Assembly (NCBI RefSeq): GCF_009856605.1
Contig: NZ_CP047242.1
Location: 4,408,001-4,472,000, forward strand
Direction of reading: 5' to 3'
DNA: 64,000 nucleotides
DNA from: Trichormus variabilis 0441
Lineage (GTDB): Bacteria > Cyanobacteriota > Cyanobacteriia > Cyanobacteriales > Nostocaceae
The stretch's first letter is position 1; the number at the start of each line of letters is the position of its first letter. Made by a program: the position numbers and the translations under genes. This document shows, piece by piece, positions 1-10,438 of the stretch. The notes below the pieces were generated by a model, which was not told the DNA's origin, made no database searches, and saw nothing but the letters and a program-made list of their open reading frames with translations.

Positions 1-815
1 CCAGTAGCAGCAATACCTTGGATAAACTGACGCTGACCGATAAGAAATAGCACCATTACAGGTACAGTTGCAATTGTGACTGCTGCCATCATCAAAGGCC
101 AATTATTGGTAAACTGCTCCTGAAACTCCGCCAATGCTAGCTGCACCGTTCTTAATTCTGGTCTGGTGGTGAAAACCAAAGGTTTAAATAAATCATTCCA
201 TTCAGCAATAAAGGTGAACAGAAACAGCGTCACCAAAGCGGGGCGAGCCAGAGGTAACATCACTTGCCACAAAATTTGTATCCGGTTCGCTCCATCGATG
301 GTTGCGGCTTCTTCCAACTCTACGGGAATTGTCTGGAAATATTGACGTAAAAGGAAAATGCCAAAGCCATTAACAGCAGTTGGTAAAATTAGCGCTCCGT
401 AGGTATTAATCAAGTGTCCCCACTTCAACACCAAGAAGATGGGAATCACTAGTAATTGAAAAGGGATAATTAAAGTCGCTAAAACAATCAAAAGTAGTAT
501 TTGCCTACCCCGGAATTTCAGTCTCGCTAGGGCGTAGCCAGCTAGCGCTGAAGTGACAATCTGAAATGCCGTCACTGCGATCGCTACCAAGGTAGAATTA
601 GCGAATGCCAACAAGAACTTACCTCGTTGCCAAGCATCGTGGTAATTAGCTAATGACCAATTATTTTTGGGCAAAAGTTCTAAATTTGAACCTGGAGGTG
701 CAAAAGAAGTGAGAAAAACCACAAACAGTGGCAACAGCACAATCAATGCCCCCAGCAGTAGCGCTGCTAGACTCCAAAAATCAGCAGATTTCCAATTCCA
801 GTTTAGTTTGGTCAT
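1..815 (-). CDS. Carbohydrate ABC transporter permease (MalG-like), 3' end cut by window
   Basis: Inner-membrane permease subunit of a sugar ABC importer. Reading leftward from the ATG at 813-815, the protein begins MTKLNWNWKS and has a first membrane segment rich in Leu/Val, several further hydrophobic segments, and the EAA loop that contacts the ATPase (EAATIDGANRIQILWQVMLP). The EAA loop plus the 'LANYHDAW' region is typical of the MalG/UgpE/LacG side of binding-protein-dependent sugar permeases. The frame stays open to base 1, so the last few residues are missing. The partner permease, binding protein and ATPase would be expected off the left edge. The substrate cannot be told from this subunit. 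Confidence 0.88.
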   Translation of the reverse strand, partial: MTKLNWNWKSADFWSLAALLLGALIVLLPLFVVFLTSFAPPGSNLELLPKNNWSLANYHDAWQRGKFLLAFANSTLVAIAVTAFQIVTSALAGYALARLKFRGRQILLLIVLATLIIPFQLLVIPIFLVLKWGHLINTYGALILPTAVNGFGIFLLRQYFQTIPVELEEAATIDGANRIQILWQVMLPLARPALVTLFLFTFIAEWNDLFKPLVFTTRPELRTVQLALAEFQEQFTNNWPLMMAAVTIATVPVMVLFLIGQRQFIQGIAAT

Positions 816-992
816 GAGTTAGATCGCCAAGCACTTGTTTCTTTGGTAATACAGTATCGAACTCAGCAACCGCTAATCTATAACATAGGCAATTGTTAAG
901 TAAAATTAAACCACAGTGAGCATTACCTTAAATTCATAGGGTAAATTAAAGTCTGGTATCAAATAATTCAGGTTTACAGGAGTAAACATATC

Positions 993-1688
993 ATGCAGCA
1001 GGTTGCAGCCGATTTAGAAATCGATTTCAAGAGCGAAAAATATAAAGATGCCTATAGTCGCATAAATGCGATCGTGATTGAAGGGGAACAAGAAGCATAT
1101 GAGAATTACATTCAACTATCCCAACTGCTGCCAGACGATAAAGAAGACCTAATTCGCCTCTCGAAAATGGAAAGTCGCCACAAAAAAGGATTTGAAGCTT
1201 GTGGACGGAACCTGCAAGTATCCCCAGACATAGAGTTCGCTAAAGAATTCTTTGCCGGGCTACACGGTAATTTCCAAAAAGCGGCAGCTGAAGGTAAAGT
1301 TGTCACTTGCCTATTGATTCAATCCCTGATTATTGAATGTTTTGCGATCGCCGCATACAATATCTACATCCCCGTGGCTGACGATTTCGCCCGTAAAATC
1401 ACTGAGGGTGTAGTTAAAGATGAATACAGTCACCTCAACTTCGGCGAAGTTTGGTTACAGAAAAATTTCGCTCAATCAAAAGCAGAACTAGAAGAAGCTA
1501 ATCGTCATAATCTTCCCATAGTCTGGAAAATGCTCAATCAAGTTGCCGATGATGCGGCAGTCTTAGCTATGGAAAAAGAAGCCCTAGTGGAAGATTTTAT
1601 GATTCAGTACGGCGAAGCACTAAGTAATATTGGCTTCACAACCAGAGATATTATGCGGATGTCAGCCTACGGACTCACAGCAGCTTAA
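993..1688 (+). CDS. ado: Aldehyde-deformylating oxygenase (alkane synthase)
   Basis: Ferritin-like di-iron enzyme that converts fatty aldehydes to alkanes plus formate, the last step of cyanobacterial hydrocarbon synthesis. The 231-residue length is normal. All six iron ligands expected from the family are visible at the usual positions: E32, E60, H63, E115, E144 and H147. The start ATG at 993 follows a purine-rich AGGAG at 978-982. The next gene on the same strand is the acyl-ACP reductase that supplies its substrate, 232 bases downstream; that gap allows separate promoters. The enzyme is cytosolic and its products go to thylakoid and plasma membranes. Confidence 0.97.
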   Translation: MQQVAADLEIDFKSEKYKDAYSRINAIVIEGEQEAYENYIQLSQLLPDDKEDLIRLSKMESRHKKGFEACGRNLQVSPDIEFAKEFFAGLHGNFQKAAAEGKVVTCLLIQSLIIECFAIAAYNIYIPVADDFARKITEGVVKDEYSHLNFGEVWLQKNFAQSKAELEEANRHNLPIVWKMLNQVADDAAVLAMEKEALVEDFMIQYGEALSNIGFTTRDIMRMSAYGLTAA

Positions 1689-1920
1689 ATAGTTCTGATT
1701 CCTGATTAAAGTAAGGCGGCCAGTTATCTATTTCAGACTGGTGATGGGTAATAGGTAATGGATAAAAATTTATTCCCAATTATCAATTACCAATTACCCA
1801 TGATCAAACTCAGGACTCAGCATTCATCACAGTTTGTATAGTATTTTTAAGAGTTAAGTATTATCTCTTATCCACATATCCCACGCATTCGCCAAGACAC
1901 AAGCCTAAATATATCACTCC

Positions 1921-2940
1921 ATGTTTGGTCTAATTGGACATCTGACAAGTTTAGAACACGCTCAAGCGGTAGCTCAAGAACTGGGATACCCAGAATACGC
2001 CGACCAAGGGCTAGATTTTTGGTGCAGCGCTCCACCGCAAATAGTTGACCACATTAAAGTTACTAGCATTACTGGTGAAATAATTGAAGGGAGGTATGTA
2101 GAATCTTGCTTTTTACCAGAAATGCTAGCCAGCCGTAGGATTAAAGCCGCAACCCGCAAAGTCCTCAATGCTATGGCTCATGCTCAAAAACATGGCATTG
2201 ACATCACCGCTTTGGGTGGTTTCTCCTCCATTATTTTTGAAAACTTCAAATTGGAACAGTTTAGCCAAGTTCGTAATGTCACACTAGAGTTTGAACGCTT
2301 CACTACAGGCAACACTCACACAGCTTATATCATTTGTCGGCAGGTAGAACAAGCATCACAACAACTCGGCATTGAACTCTCCCAAGCAACAGTAGCTATA
2401 TGTGGGGCTACTGGTGACATTGGTAGTGCAGTTACTCGCTGGCTGGATGCCAAAACAGACGTAAAAGAATTACTGTTAATCGCCCGTAATCAAGAACGTC
2501 TCCAAGAGTTGCAAAGCGAGTTGGGACGCGGTAAAATCATGAGCCTAGATGAAGCATTGCCTCAAGCTGATATTGTAGTTTGGGTAGCTAGTATGCCTAA
2601 AGGCGTGGAAATTAATCCTCAAGTTTTGAAACAACCCTGTTTATTGATTGATGGTGGTTATCCGAAAAACTTGGGTACAAAAGTTCAGTATCCTGGTGTT
2701 TATGTACTGAACGGAGGTATCGTCGAACATTCCCTAGATATTGACTGGAAAATCATGAAAATAGTCAATATGGATGTACCTGCACGCCAATTATTTGCTT
2801 GTTTTGCGGAATCTATGCTCTTGGAATTTGAGAAGTTGTACACGAACTTTTCTTGGGGGCGCAATCAGATTACCGTAGACAAAATGGAGCAGATTGGTCA
2901 AGCATCAGTGAAACATGGGTTTAGACCACTGCTGGTTTAG
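1921..2940 (+). CDS. aar: Long-chain acyl-ACP reductase
   Basis: Reduces long-chain acyl-ACP to fatty aldehyde with NADPH, feeding the deformylating oxygenase upstream. The 339-residue length is typical. The Rossmann nucleotide-binding loop [10 protein letters not shown] is at residues 161-170. The acylation cysteine is C294 in the segment [10 protein letters not shown], matching the catalytic Cys294 known in the Synechococcus enzyme. It is followed after a short repeat tract by accA, which makes malonyl-CoA for the same fatty-acid pool. The ado-aar-accA order is common in cyanobacteria, so this is a standard hydrocarbon locus. Confidence 0.97.
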   Translation: MFGLIGHLTSLEHAQAVAQELGYPEYADQGLDFWCSAPPQIVDHIKVTSITGEIIEGRYVESCFLPEMLASRRIKAATRKVLNAMAHAQKHGIDITALGGFSSIIFENFKLEQFSQVRNVTLEFERFTTGNTHTAYIICRQVEQASQQLGIELSQATVAICGATGDIGSAVTRWLDAKTDVKELLLIARNQERLQELQSELGRGKIMSLDEALPQADIVVWVASMPKGVEINPQVLKQPCLLIDGGYPKNLGTKVQYPGVYVLNGGIVEHSLDIDWKIMKIVNMDVPARQLFACFAESMLLEFEKLYTNFSWGRNQITVDKMEQIGQASVKHGFRPLLV

Positions 2941-3060
2941 GGACTGGGGACTGGGGACTGGGGATTAAGAAGAAAAATAGACCCTAGTCACAAGATTGTA
3001 CCCAATCCCCAATACCCAATTCCTAATACCCACTACCCGATCCCTAATATCTAATCCCTA
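2941..3060. repeat. Heptameric tandem repeats (STRR type) between aar and accA
   Basis: Runs of GGGGACT on the left (2941-2968) and degenerate CCCCAAT/CCTAATA heptads on the right (3001-3058). The two sides are roughly complementary and could fold together. Such short tandemly repeated sequences are characteristic of Nostoc/Anabaena intergenic DNA. No promoter is recognisable inside. Confidence 0.75.
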
Positions 3061-3063
3061 ACT

Positions 3064-4044
3064 ATGGCTACAACTGAGCGCAAACCACTACTGTTGGATT
3101 TTGAAAAGCCACTAGCAGAACTGGCAAACCGGATTGATCAAATTCGGCAACTGGCAGAGGAGAATGGCGTAGATGTGTCTGGTGAGATTCGCAAGCTAGA
3201 AACACGCGCTATGCAACTGCGTGAGGAAATTTTTAGTACTCTGTCTCCATCTCAACGACTACAAGTAGCACGTCATCCCCGCCGTCCTAGTACCCTCGAT
3301 TACATTCAGGCCATCAGTGATGAATGGATGGAGTTACATGGCGATCGCTGTGGTGGTGATGATCCGGCTCTTATTGGCGGCGTAGCGCGTTTGGGTGGTA
3401 AACCTGTGGTGATGTTAGGTCATCAAAAAGGACGAGATACCAAAGATAATATCGCTCGTAATTTTGGCATGGCGACTCCAGGCGGCTATCGCAAAGCTAT
3501 GCGGCTGATGGAACACGCCAACAAATTTAGTATGCCGATTTTGACATTTATCGATACTCCAGGCGCTTTACCCACAGTAGTAGCCGAACGTCAAGGTGCA
3601 GGGGAAGCGATCGCCTATAATTTGCGCGAGATGTTTTCTTTAGATGTACCAATTATCTGCACCGTTATCGGGGAAGGTGGTTCTGGTGGTGCTTTGGGTA
3701 TTGGTGTAGGCGATCGCCTATTAATGTTTGAACACTCTGTCTATACTGTGGCTACCCCCGAAGCCTGTGCGGCAATTCTTTGGAAAGATGCTAGCAAGTC
3801 TCCCCAAGCCGCCGTCGCCCTGAAAATCGTCTCCCATGACCTGAAAAATTTGGGCATCATTGACCAGATATTACCTGAACCCACAGGTGGCGCTCATTCC
3901 GACCCTTTAACAGCTGCTACAACTTTAAAACAAGCCCTGTTAGATAACTTAGATGAACTAGACCGCTTAACATCACAGGAACGCCGCCAACTGCGTTATG
4001 ATAAGTTCCGCAAAATTGGTGTATTTACAGAAGTTGCACATTAA
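3064..4044 (+). CDS. accA: Acetyl-CoA carboxylase carboxyltransferase subunit alpha
   Basis: Alpha subunit of the heteromeric acetyl-CoA carboxylase. With AccD it moves CO2 from biotin-BCCP to acetyl-CoA, giving malonyl-CoA for fatty-acid synthesis. The 326-residue length is normal. The N-terminal helix (about residues 1-60) precedes a crotonase-fold core. Glycine-rich substrate-binding segments are visible ([14 protein letters not shown] and [17 protein letters not shown]). It lies in the same direction as ado and aar and may share their control. Confidence 0.97.
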   Translation: MATTERKPLLLDFEKPLAELANRIDQIRQLAEENGVDVSGEIRKLETRAMQLREEIFSTLSPSQRLQVARHPRRPSTLDYIQAISDEWMELHGDRCGGDDPALIGGVARLGGKPVVMLGHQKGRDTKDNIARNFGMATPGGYRKAMRLMEHANKFSMPILTFIDTPGALPTVVAERQGAGEAIAYNLREMFSLDVPIICTVIGEGGSGGALGIGVGDRLLMFEHSVYTVATPEACAAILWKDASKSPQAAVALKIVSHDLKNLGIIDQILPEPTGGAHSDPLTAATTLKQALLDNLDELDRLTSQERRQLRYDKFRKIGVFTEVAH

Positions 4045-4403
4045 CAAACGCGCTTAATTGATTTATTACCCAAAACCAGTGTTATAATTACCTGTGGCTA
4101 CTTAAAGATTTTTAACAATCTCATCAGCCATAGGTATTTATATCTAAATAGCCACTAATGTAGATGGGTGGCTAGATCAAAGTATTTGCTAATTAACTGT
4201 AGTAACATGGGCTAGTCTCTAAACTAGCGTTTGTTATTTTTGTGTAAACTAAAATTGCAGAGAACACTAATTATAGCAAATAATCATAGCATTTGTCAGG
4301 GAATATCATCGAAATTTAAGGTTAATTTAATCTATTTGACTCTAAAAATTTCGATAATTGGGTGACAAGGGCTTGCAAAACTGCCAAAAAATTGGGAGAA
4401 AGC
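4045..4403. other. Intergenic region accA-SDR
   Basis: About 360 AT-rich bases without a convincing gene. An in-frame upstream GTG at 4362 could extend the following SDR by 14 residues, but it lacks a ribosome-binding site. Imperfect palindromic stretches occur around 4200-4235. No clear terminator or promoter was identified. Confidence 0.4.
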
Positions 4404-5129
4404 ATGAGTTTGGAGCAGAAACGACGCGCTCTGATTACTGGGGCAAGTAGTGGAATTGGCAAAGCAACGGCATTAGCCTTTGCAAAAGCAGGAATAGATG
4501 TGGCTTTGGTGAGCCGTTCTGGGGATAAATTGACACCTGTAGTAGAAGCAACAAAACAGACTGGAGTAGTAGCCAAAGCGTATACTGTAGACTTAGCAGA
4601 CGTATCGCAAGTAGAGGCGAAAATCCAGGCGATCGCCATTGACTTTGGAGACATAGATATTCTTGTAAATAATGCGGGTGTAGCATACACAGCTACCTTA
4701 AGTGAAACGCCCTTAGCAGACTGGCAACAAGTAATTAACTTGAACCTGACCAGCGTATTTGAATGTATTAAAGGAATTTTGCCAAGAATGCGCGCTCGGC
4801 ATACAGGCACAATCATCAATGTGTCTTCGATTGCAGCGAAACAATCTTTTCCGCACTGGGGAGTTTACAGCGTCAGTAAAGCAGGATTAATGGCACTTTC
4901 TCAAACCTTGGCACAAGAAGAACGTGTCCACGGCATTCGGGTAAGTGCGATTTGTCCAGGGGCTGTAAATACTGGACTTTGGGATACAGAGACGGTTAAA
5001 GCTGACTTTGACCGTTCCAAAATGCTCACCCCAGAAATTGTGGCTCAGTCAATTCTTTACACTGCACTATTACCACCACAAGCAGTCATTGATGAATTGA
5101 CGCTCATGCCCAGCGCAGGTGCGCTGTAA
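4404..5129 (+). CDS. Short-chain dehydrogenase/reductase (FabG-like)
   Basis: Classical SDR oxidoreductase of about 241 residues. It has the cofactor loop TGASSGIGKA near the N-terminus, the NNAG motif, the catalytic serine in INVSSIAAK and the Y-x-x-x-K pair in YSVSKAG. The start at 4404 is preferred because GGGAG at 4394-4398 lies 5 bases upstream and the protein then begins MSLEQKRRALITG. The substrate is unknown. Its place behind accA makes a 3-ketoacyl or related lipid reduction plausible but unproven. Confidence 0.88.
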   Translation: MSLEQKRRALITGASSGIGKATALAFAKAGIDVALVSRSGDKLTPVVEATKQTGVVAKAYTVDLADVSQVEAKIQAIAIDFGDIDILVNNAGVAYTATLSETPLADWQQVINLNLTSVFECIKGILPRMRARHTGTIINVSSIAAKQSFPHWGVYSVSKAGLMALSQTLAQEERVHGIRVSAICPGAVNTGLWDTETVKADFDRSKMLTPEIVAQSILYTALLPPQAVIDELTLMPSAGAL

Positions 5130-5292
5130 TTCGTAATTCGTAAATTCGTAATTCGTAATAGCCTACAGCTAGGCTTGCACTGATCCAGAGAAAGCTAACT
5201 CCTACGTAGTTTGTAGGATTATTTTGAATTCTGAATTTTGAATTCCCCTTATGGGGTTAACCATTGAATAAACCATAACCAAGACTGAAATT

Positions 5293-6000
5293 ATGACTAT
5301 TGCTAGTTCCAACGGTTCCAATCGCGCTCAATCGCCCCTAATTCCCGACTTGGCAGAAGCTATTAATACCAGACCTGACCGCAATACCCATAACGGCCGA
5401 GAACCAGAATTGCACCAACCTTCAGAACAAGACATGGATTCAATGATGGATGCAGTCAGGTCAATATTAGTGGGTGTTGGAGAAGACCCAGAAAGAGAAG
5501 GTCTATTAAAAACACCAAAGCGCGTGGCAGAAGCGATGCGGTTCCTGACCAGTGGCTACAACCAATCTTTAGAAGAATTACTCAACGGTGCTGTCTTTGA
5601 TGAAGGTCATAACGAGATGGTACTAGTGCGAGATATCAACTTCTTTAGCTTATGCGAACACCATATGTTACCCTTCATGGGTAGAGCGCACGTTGCTTAT
5701 ATCCCCAACCAGAAGGTAGTAGGACTAAGTAAGCTAGCCCGGATTGTTGAGATGTATTCCCGGCGCTTGCAAGTACAAGAAAGGCTAACCCGCCAAATAG
5801 CTGAAGCTGTGCAGACCATTTTAGAACCCCAAGGTGTAGCGGTTGTGATGGAAGCCAGCCATATGTGCATGGTGATGCGTGGTGTACAAAAACCAGGCTC
5901 TTGGACTGTAACTAGCGCCATGTTAGGCGTATTCCAAGAAGAACAAAAAACTAGAGAAGAATTCTTTAACTTGATTCGTCATCAACCATCATTCTTTTAG
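5293..6000 (+). CDS. folE: GTP cyclohydrolase I
   Basis: First enzyme of folate/pterin synthesis; converts GTP to 7,8-dihydroneopterin triphosphate. The 235-residue protein has a poorly conserved, probably flexible N-terminal 50 residues, then the catalytic core. Zinc-binding and active-site motifs are present: [23 protein letters not shown] and [13 protein letters not shown]. The ATG at 5293 has no strong Shine-Dalgarno sequence. It converges with trpF. Confidence 0.96.
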   Translation: MTIASSNGSNRAQSPLIPDLAEAINTRPDRNTHNGREPELHQPSEQDMDSMMDAVRSILVGVGEDPEREGLLKTPKRVAEAMRFLTSGYNQSLEELLNGAVFDEGHNEMVLVRDINFFSLCEHHMLPFMGRAHVAYIPNQKVVGLSKLARIVEMYSRRLQVQERLTRQIAEAVQTILEPQGVAVVMEASHMCMVMRGVQKPGSWTVTSAMLGVFQEEQKTREEFFNLIRHQPSFF

Positions 6001-6043
6001 GGAATGGGGAGTGGGGAATGGGGAATATCCCTTCTTCCACTCC
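6001..6043. repeat. G-rich/C-rich inverted heptad repeat between convergent folE and trpF
   Basis: GGGGAGTGGGGAATGGGG on the left faces CCACTCCCTAATTCC and CTACTCCCC on the right (to 6060), which can fold into a hairpin serving both convergent genes. The right arm runs into trpF, where it supplies the last four residues (GSRN). Confidence 0.6.
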
Positions 6044-6676
6044 CTAATTCCTACTCCCCAATTTTTCAAAAAGTAGTGCAACTTTATCTAAATCTTTGTC
6101 CCCTGGTTTCCGTTCGACACCGCTAGATAAATCAATGCCATCAGGATTAAGTTGGCTTAAAGCTTCTAAAATATTGTCTGGTGTCAGTCCCCCCGCTAGT
6201 AACCAAGGGCAACTTGGGTGAAATTTGTGTAACATTTGCCAATCTAAAGTTTGACCAGTCCCACCCAATTGCTGGGGATGATAGGCATCAAGTAATAAAG
6301 TATTTATATATTGAGTATAAATAATTGCTTGCTCCAGATGCTCAAGACTGCGAACTCGCAAAGCTTTGAGGATTTCTACTTGGGGAAGCGATCGCCGTAA
6401 TTGGTCGCAAAACTCTGGGGTTTCGTCACCATGTAACTGCACACCAGTTAAGCCACAATCAATCACTGTTTGTTTAATTTCCGCAATACTGCTATTGGCG
6501 AAAACGCCGATTTTATCAATATTTTTGGGTAGTGGTGCTACTGCTGCCCAAATTTGTGCGGCTGTAACGTAACGCGGTGAAGAAGGTACACATATAAATC
6601 CTAGCGCTGTTGCACCCAAAGAGGCGATCGCTACTGACTGTTGTGGTTGAGTGATGCCGCAAATTTTCACACGCAT
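6044..6676 (-). CDS. trpF: Phosphoribosylanthranilate isomerase
   Basis: Third step of tryptophan synthesis from anthranilate. The TIM-barrel protein of 210 residues shows the family motifs KICGITQ at the N-terminus (catalytic Cys), GVQLHGDE in the middle, and [10 protein letters not shown] plus GIDLSSGVE near the C-terminus. The ATG is at 6674-6676. The final residues GSRN come from the adjacent repeat, so the C-terminus probably varies between strains. Gene is alone and convergent with folE. Confidence 0.95.
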   Translation of the reverse strand: MRVKICGITQPQQSVAIASLGATALGFICVPSSPRYVTAAQIWAAVAPLPKNIDKIGVFANSSIAEIKQTVIDCGLTGVQLHGDETPEFCDQLRRSLPQVEILKALRVRSLEHLEQAIIYTQYINTLLLDAYHPQQLGGTGQTLDWQMLHKFHPSCPWLLAGGLTPDNILEALSQLNPDGIDLSSGVERKPGDKDLDKVALLFEKLGSRN

Positions 6677-6804
6677 AACAATTTCCCATATTGAGAACTA
6701 AAAAAAGTCGAATTTTGATTGATTAAGTTCGGTTGTGTCCTAACTAACTCTATAATTTTCTAGGTCTAGATTAACTTTGCCCTAGATATTTAGGAGACAA
6801 AAGC

Positions 6805-7059
6805 TTGATTTCATCAACCTTATTAGCAGTAGCTGCAACTGTACCTGCAACCCCTGAATGGTCGCCAACCGTAGGCATTATCATTAGTGCTAGCAGTGTG
6901 GTAGCTCTTTTGTTCGCTCTCAAAGTTGAATATCCCCAAGTAGGCCCCAAATTCCCTGGGTTGCCTATTAGCGTTCCCACCTTTATCGGTGCAATGGCTT
7001 TTGGTCATGTTCTTGGCATTGGTATCGTCTTGGGGTTGACTAATATTGGTCGTCTGTAG
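6805..7059 (+). CDS. psaK: Photosystem I subunit PsaK (first copy)
   Basis: Small peripheral thylakoid protein of photosystem I with two membrane helices joined by a short loop. The 84-residue sequence has helix 1 around residues 18-40 (IIISASSVVALLFALKV), the loop KVEYPQVGPKFPGLP, and helix 2 ending GHVLGIGIVLGLTNIGRL, which is the typical PsaK C-terminus. The start is TTG at 6805, supported by AGGAGA at 6792-6797. A second psaK follows 247 bases downstream. Confidence 0.93.
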   Translation: MISSTLLAVAATVPATPEWSPTVGIIISASSVVALLFALKVEYPQVGPKFPGLPISVPTFIGAMAFGHVLGIGIVLGLTNIGRL

Positions 7060-7306
7060 AATTGGATATCGCTAAGACTGGAAATTTCTGGTTTTAACGA
7101 ATTCAAGTTTACAAATAATTTCTGTTCTTTCTCCAGCGATTAAACTTGCCATTTGGGTGCAGTTAGCTTTTACATCATTACCCCAACTTTAGAAGGAGAG
7201 TTGAACCTTTCTTTTGAGAGAGGATTCTGCGGCTTCACCAAGCGGAGTATTGATGTTGCTGTTAACTAATCAGCTAAATCAATTTATTCATGCAGGAGAA
7301 AGAACT

Positions 7307-7585
7307 ATGCTCTCATCAATCCTCATAGCGGCTCAAGCCACCGTACCCAACACAGGTACAACCTGGAACTGGAATGGCACATTTATTATCATCGCTAGTT
7401 GTCTATTAGTGCTTTTAATTGCCGGCAGGTCGATTCGCTATCCCCATGTAGGGACAAAGATGCCTTTGCCCTTCCCTTCAATTTTCAATAATCCCAGCGT
7501 TGCCACATTTTTGGCATCTATGAGTTTTGGTCACATTATTGGCGTTGCTGCCGTGTTGGGATTGACTAATCTTGGTGTTATTTAA
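7307..7585 (+). CDS. psaK: Photosystem I subunit PsaK (second copy)
   Basis: Second PsaK, 92 residues, clearly diverged from the first but with the same two-helix plan and C-terminus ([20 protein letters not shown]). The loop differs ([15 protein letters not shown]). ATG at 7307 is chosen because AGGAG at 7294-7298 lies 8 bases before it. An upstream in-frame extension to 7214 lacks such a site. Two PsaK forms are known in cyanobacteria, one often induced by high light and linked to phycobilisome energy transfer. Which copy is which cannot be told here. Confidence 0.9.
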   Translation: MLSSILIAAQATVPNTGTTWNWNGTFIIIASCLLVLLIAGRSIRYPHVGTKMPLPFPSIFNNPSVATFLASMSFGHIIGVAAVLGLTNLGVI

Positions 7586-8122
7586 TTAACTTATCTGCAA
7601 TCTCACCCTCTCCTCTCAGGCTACGGTCTATAGGAAAACCAAAAAATAAGTTATCCAAAATTGATGGTTTGGTAGAGTGCGTCAGTGCGATAGAACCTAA
7701 CTACATTCAGAAATTATTCATACTGACGCACCCTTGTATATTTTTTATTTTTTGTGTGTAGCCCGTAAATATTTGGCAGAGAGAGAGTAATAATTCTCAC
7801 TTATTTGAAGTTGCTGGCAGAGAAGAATGATAGTTATGATAATTTTTCATTGATTTAAATAAAGAATACGTAAAAATACGGTCGTTAATCTTCAGTTAAC
7901 CTAAATTTATATTTACCTTAACTTTTGACCAATAAATTCTCGGATGTACCTGTAATTGACAGTCAACTCAATTTCATCTGAAAACTTCCGACTAATTTAG
8001 TCTACTCAGCAATGAGTAATAAAACTCCGCCAGCCTTCATTTCAGGCTTGTGGGGAAGTTTTCGTGCTACGAATTTGTGGCACAACATCAACAAATCAGG
8101 CATTAGTTATTATATCCAAACC
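7586..8122. other. Intergenic region with an interrupted palindrome
   Basis: About 540 bases with no gene I can defend, apart from a weak in-frame extension of the next gene from ATG 8012. It holds the inverted repeat at 7677-7731. No other structure was recognised. Confidence 0.4.
7677..7731. repeat. Inverted repeat GTGCGTCAGT...ACTGACGCAC
   Basis: Perfect 10-bp arms at 7677-7686 and 7722-7731 separated by 35 bases. It resembles the dispersed palindromic repeats of Nostoc genomes. It is about 90 bases after psaK, so it could also act as a 3' stabilising hairpin. Confidence 0.6.
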
Positions 8123-9790
8123 ATGACTATCCAAAAGCTTATCGCCATAATAGCTCCATCTTTTATTCTGTTAGGAGCAATGTTGGCTCCAGCAGAAGCA
8201 ACTACCCTCAAACCGATAGGTACTTATAGTACAGGTCTATTTGAGCAGGGTGGTGCAGAAATTCCAGCTTATGATCCTGTAAGTCAAAGGCTATTTGTGG
8301 TTAATGGGGGGACTAGTAGTATTGATGTCATCAGTATTAGTGATCCGACTAAACCCTCATTCTTGTTTAATATCGGTATTCAAGACTACGGTAGAGGGGT
8401 TAATAGCGTCGCTTTTAAGAATGGCTTACTGGCCGCAGCTATTGAAGATTTCACGCCCCAAAATCCGGGTAAAGCTGTATTTTTTGATGTTAATGGCAAC
8501 TTAATCAATTCTGTAAATGTTGGAGCATTGCCAGATATGCTCACTTTTACACCAGATGGCAAACGTGTCTTAGTAGCCAATGAAGGTGAACCGAATACCA
8601 ACTATACAGTTGATCCAGAAGGCTCAGTTAGCATTATTAATATAGCTGACTTTAGTGTCATCCATGCTGGTTTTAGTCAATTCAACAGTCAAATCGATCA
8701 GTTACGGGCAGGTGGAGTAAGAATTTTTGGCCCTAACGCTACTGTTGCTCAGGATTTAGAGCCAGAGTATATAACCGTTTCCCCTGATTCTACTAAGGCT
8801 TGGATATCGTTGCAAGAAAATAATGCGATCGCCACCTTAGACCTGATTACAAATGAGATTACCAATATCAACCCTTTGGGCTTTAAGGATCATAGCCTGC
8901 CAGGGAATGGTTTTGATGCTAGCGATCGCGATAATGCTATTAATATCTCTAATTGGCCTGTCTTGGGAATGTATCAACCCGATGGCATAGCTTCCTATAC
9001 AGTGAATGGCAAGACTTATATTGTCACCGCTAATGAAGGTGATGCCAGGGATTACGCTGGTTTCAGTGAAGTAGTGCGCCTGGGTAGTAATCAGTATCTG
9101 CTTGATCCTACAGTGTTTCCGAATGCTAGTGTTTTAAAAAACACTGCTAATTTAGGTCGTCTCAATGTCACTAGAACTTTAGGCGATGAAAACAAAAATG
9201 GTTCGTTTGAAAAGATTTACTCCTATGGTGCGCGTTCTTTCTCTATTTGGGAATCGGATCAGACTACGGGTAAGTTAAAGTTAGTGTTTGATAGTGGCGA
9301 CCAATTTGAACAAATTATTGCCCAACGTCTACCCGCGTTTTTCAACTCAAATAATACTGAGAATAGTTTTGATACCCGTAGCGATGACAAAGGGCCAGAA
9401 CCAGAAGACGTAAAGATTGCCAAAATTAACGGTCGCTTTTACGCCTTTGTTGGCTTGGAACGGGTGGGAGGTGTGATGGTATATGACATTACTAACCCAG
9501 CCAAACCTGTTTTTGTAGACTATGCTAACAATCGTGATTTTACAGTTCCTTTACAAAATCCAGGTGGTAAGACTAACCCATTAGCCGGAGATTTAGGCCC
9601 AGAAGGCTTACTATTTATCTCAGCTGCTGATAGTCCCAATCAGAAGCCTTTGTTAATTACCGCCAATGAGATCAGTGGAACAACTACCATCTACTCTCTG
9701 GATATAGAAACAGTCCCTGAACCCGGAACTATGCTTGCTTTAGGTGCTGTTGTTTCAACTACCATCCTGAGAGTAAAGCGCAAACGCTAA
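8123..9790 (+). CDS. Choice-of-anchor I family protein with PEP-CTERM anchor
   Basis: Secreted beta-propeller-like protein of about 555 residues. The ATG at 8123 puts a signal peptide at the N-terminus (KLIAIIAPSFILLGAMLAPAEA). An upstream ATG at 8012 in the same frame would bury it behind 37 residues, so the downstream start is preferred, although neither has a strong ribosome-binding site. The body carries repeated blade-like strings (RLFVVNGGTSSIDVISISD; KRVLVANEGEPN; YIVTANEGDARDY). The C-terminus is a PEP-CTERM sorting signal: VPEPGTM, a hydrophobic stretch and a basic tail RVKRKR. Enzymatic activity is unknown. Confidence 0.8.
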   Translation: MTIQKLIAIIAPSFILLGAMLAPAEATTLKPIGTYSTGLFEQGGAEIPAYDPVSQRLFVVNGGTSSIDVISISDPTKPSFLFNIGIQDYGRGVNSVAFKNGLLAAAIEDFTPQNPGKAVFFDVNGNLINSVNVGALPDMLTFTPDGKRVLVANEGEPNTNYTVDPEGSVSIINIADFSVIHAGFSQFNSQIDQLRAGGVRIFGPNATVAQDLEPEYITVSPDSTKAWISLQENNAIATLDLITNEITNINPLGFKDHSLPGNGFDASDRDNAINISNWPVLGMYQPDGIASYTVNGKTYIVTANEGDARDYAGFSEVVRLGSNQYLLDPTVFPNASVLKNTANLGRLNVTRTLGDENKNGSFEKIYSYGARSFSIWESDQTTGKLKLVFDSGDQFEQIIAQRLPAFFNSNNTENSFDTRSDDKGPEPEDVKIAKINGRFYAFVGLERVGGVMVYDITNPAKPVFVDYANNRDFTVPLQNPGGKTNPLAGDLGPEGLLFISAADSPNQKPLLITANEISGTTTIYSLDIETVPEPGTMLALGAVVSTTILRVKRKR

Positions 9791-9901
9791 GTTATACCAA
9801 TTAGCAATTCGGAAAGTAAGTATCTGTAGGGTGGGCAATGCCCACCAAAACCCGGATATGGTGGGCATTGCTACATATAATTCACCAATCAAATAGTAGT
9901 C

Positions 9902-10438
9902 CTATATTCTCTTTTCTATATACTGACCTATCATTAATTGCTCACCAGCACGAGAAATAATAGTTTGTCTGGTGCGATATTTGCTACCAATTAACTTTAA
10001 TTCTTCCTCAAATACTGAACCATTGTATTCGGTTCGCAAATATAAGGTTTTGGGGTTAGGAAAATTATACTGGGCTGTGACTGGTTTAGATGTGGCAAAA
10101 CCGCGATCGCGGTACAAGGTGTTTCCTAAAGCACCAAATAGTGTGGAACCTTGAGACTCACTCCTGTTTTTTAGAACATCTGTACTGCACCATGTCACCT
10201 CTGCACCACAGATCAAAAAAACTGACTCAGCTAATTCATGTATCTGAGCCAGTTCTTGTAATTCATCGCAACCTTGTTCCAAAAATCGGATAGTAATCAT
10301 ACTCACCATCTCCTTGGTTTCACCGTCAGGGAGAGTATAATAACGCCTTTGCGAACGCCACTGACCAACCGACTCTTGAAAAAACTCGATGATTTGGGAT
10401 TCATCAACGGTGTGTGCAAGTTTTGACAGCGATTTCAC
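9902..10438 (-). CDS. CpcS/CpeS-type phycobiliprotein lyase family protein
   Basis: Lipocalin-like protein of 178 residues in the family that attaches bilins to phycobiliproteins. Recognisable stretches are FFQESVGQWRSQRRYYTL near the N-terminus, the tryptophan/arginine segment typical of CpeS/CpcS proteins, and LYLRTEYNGSVFEEELKL with FATSKPVTAQYNF in the second half. The start is GTG at 10436-10438 with GGTGAGGA about 9 bases upstream on the minus strand. Strain 7120 has more than one such homologue. This one may be the less active paralogue, so activity should not be assumed. Confidence 0.82.
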   Translation of the reverse strand: MKSLSKLAHTVDESQIIEFFQESVGQWRSQRRYYTLPDGETKEMVSMITIRFLEQGCDELQELAQIHELAESVFLICGAEVTWCSTDVLKNRSESQGSTLFGALGNTLYRDRGFATSKPVTAQYNFPNPKTLYLRTEYNGSVFEEELKLIGSKYRTRQTIISRAGEQLMIGQYIEKRI

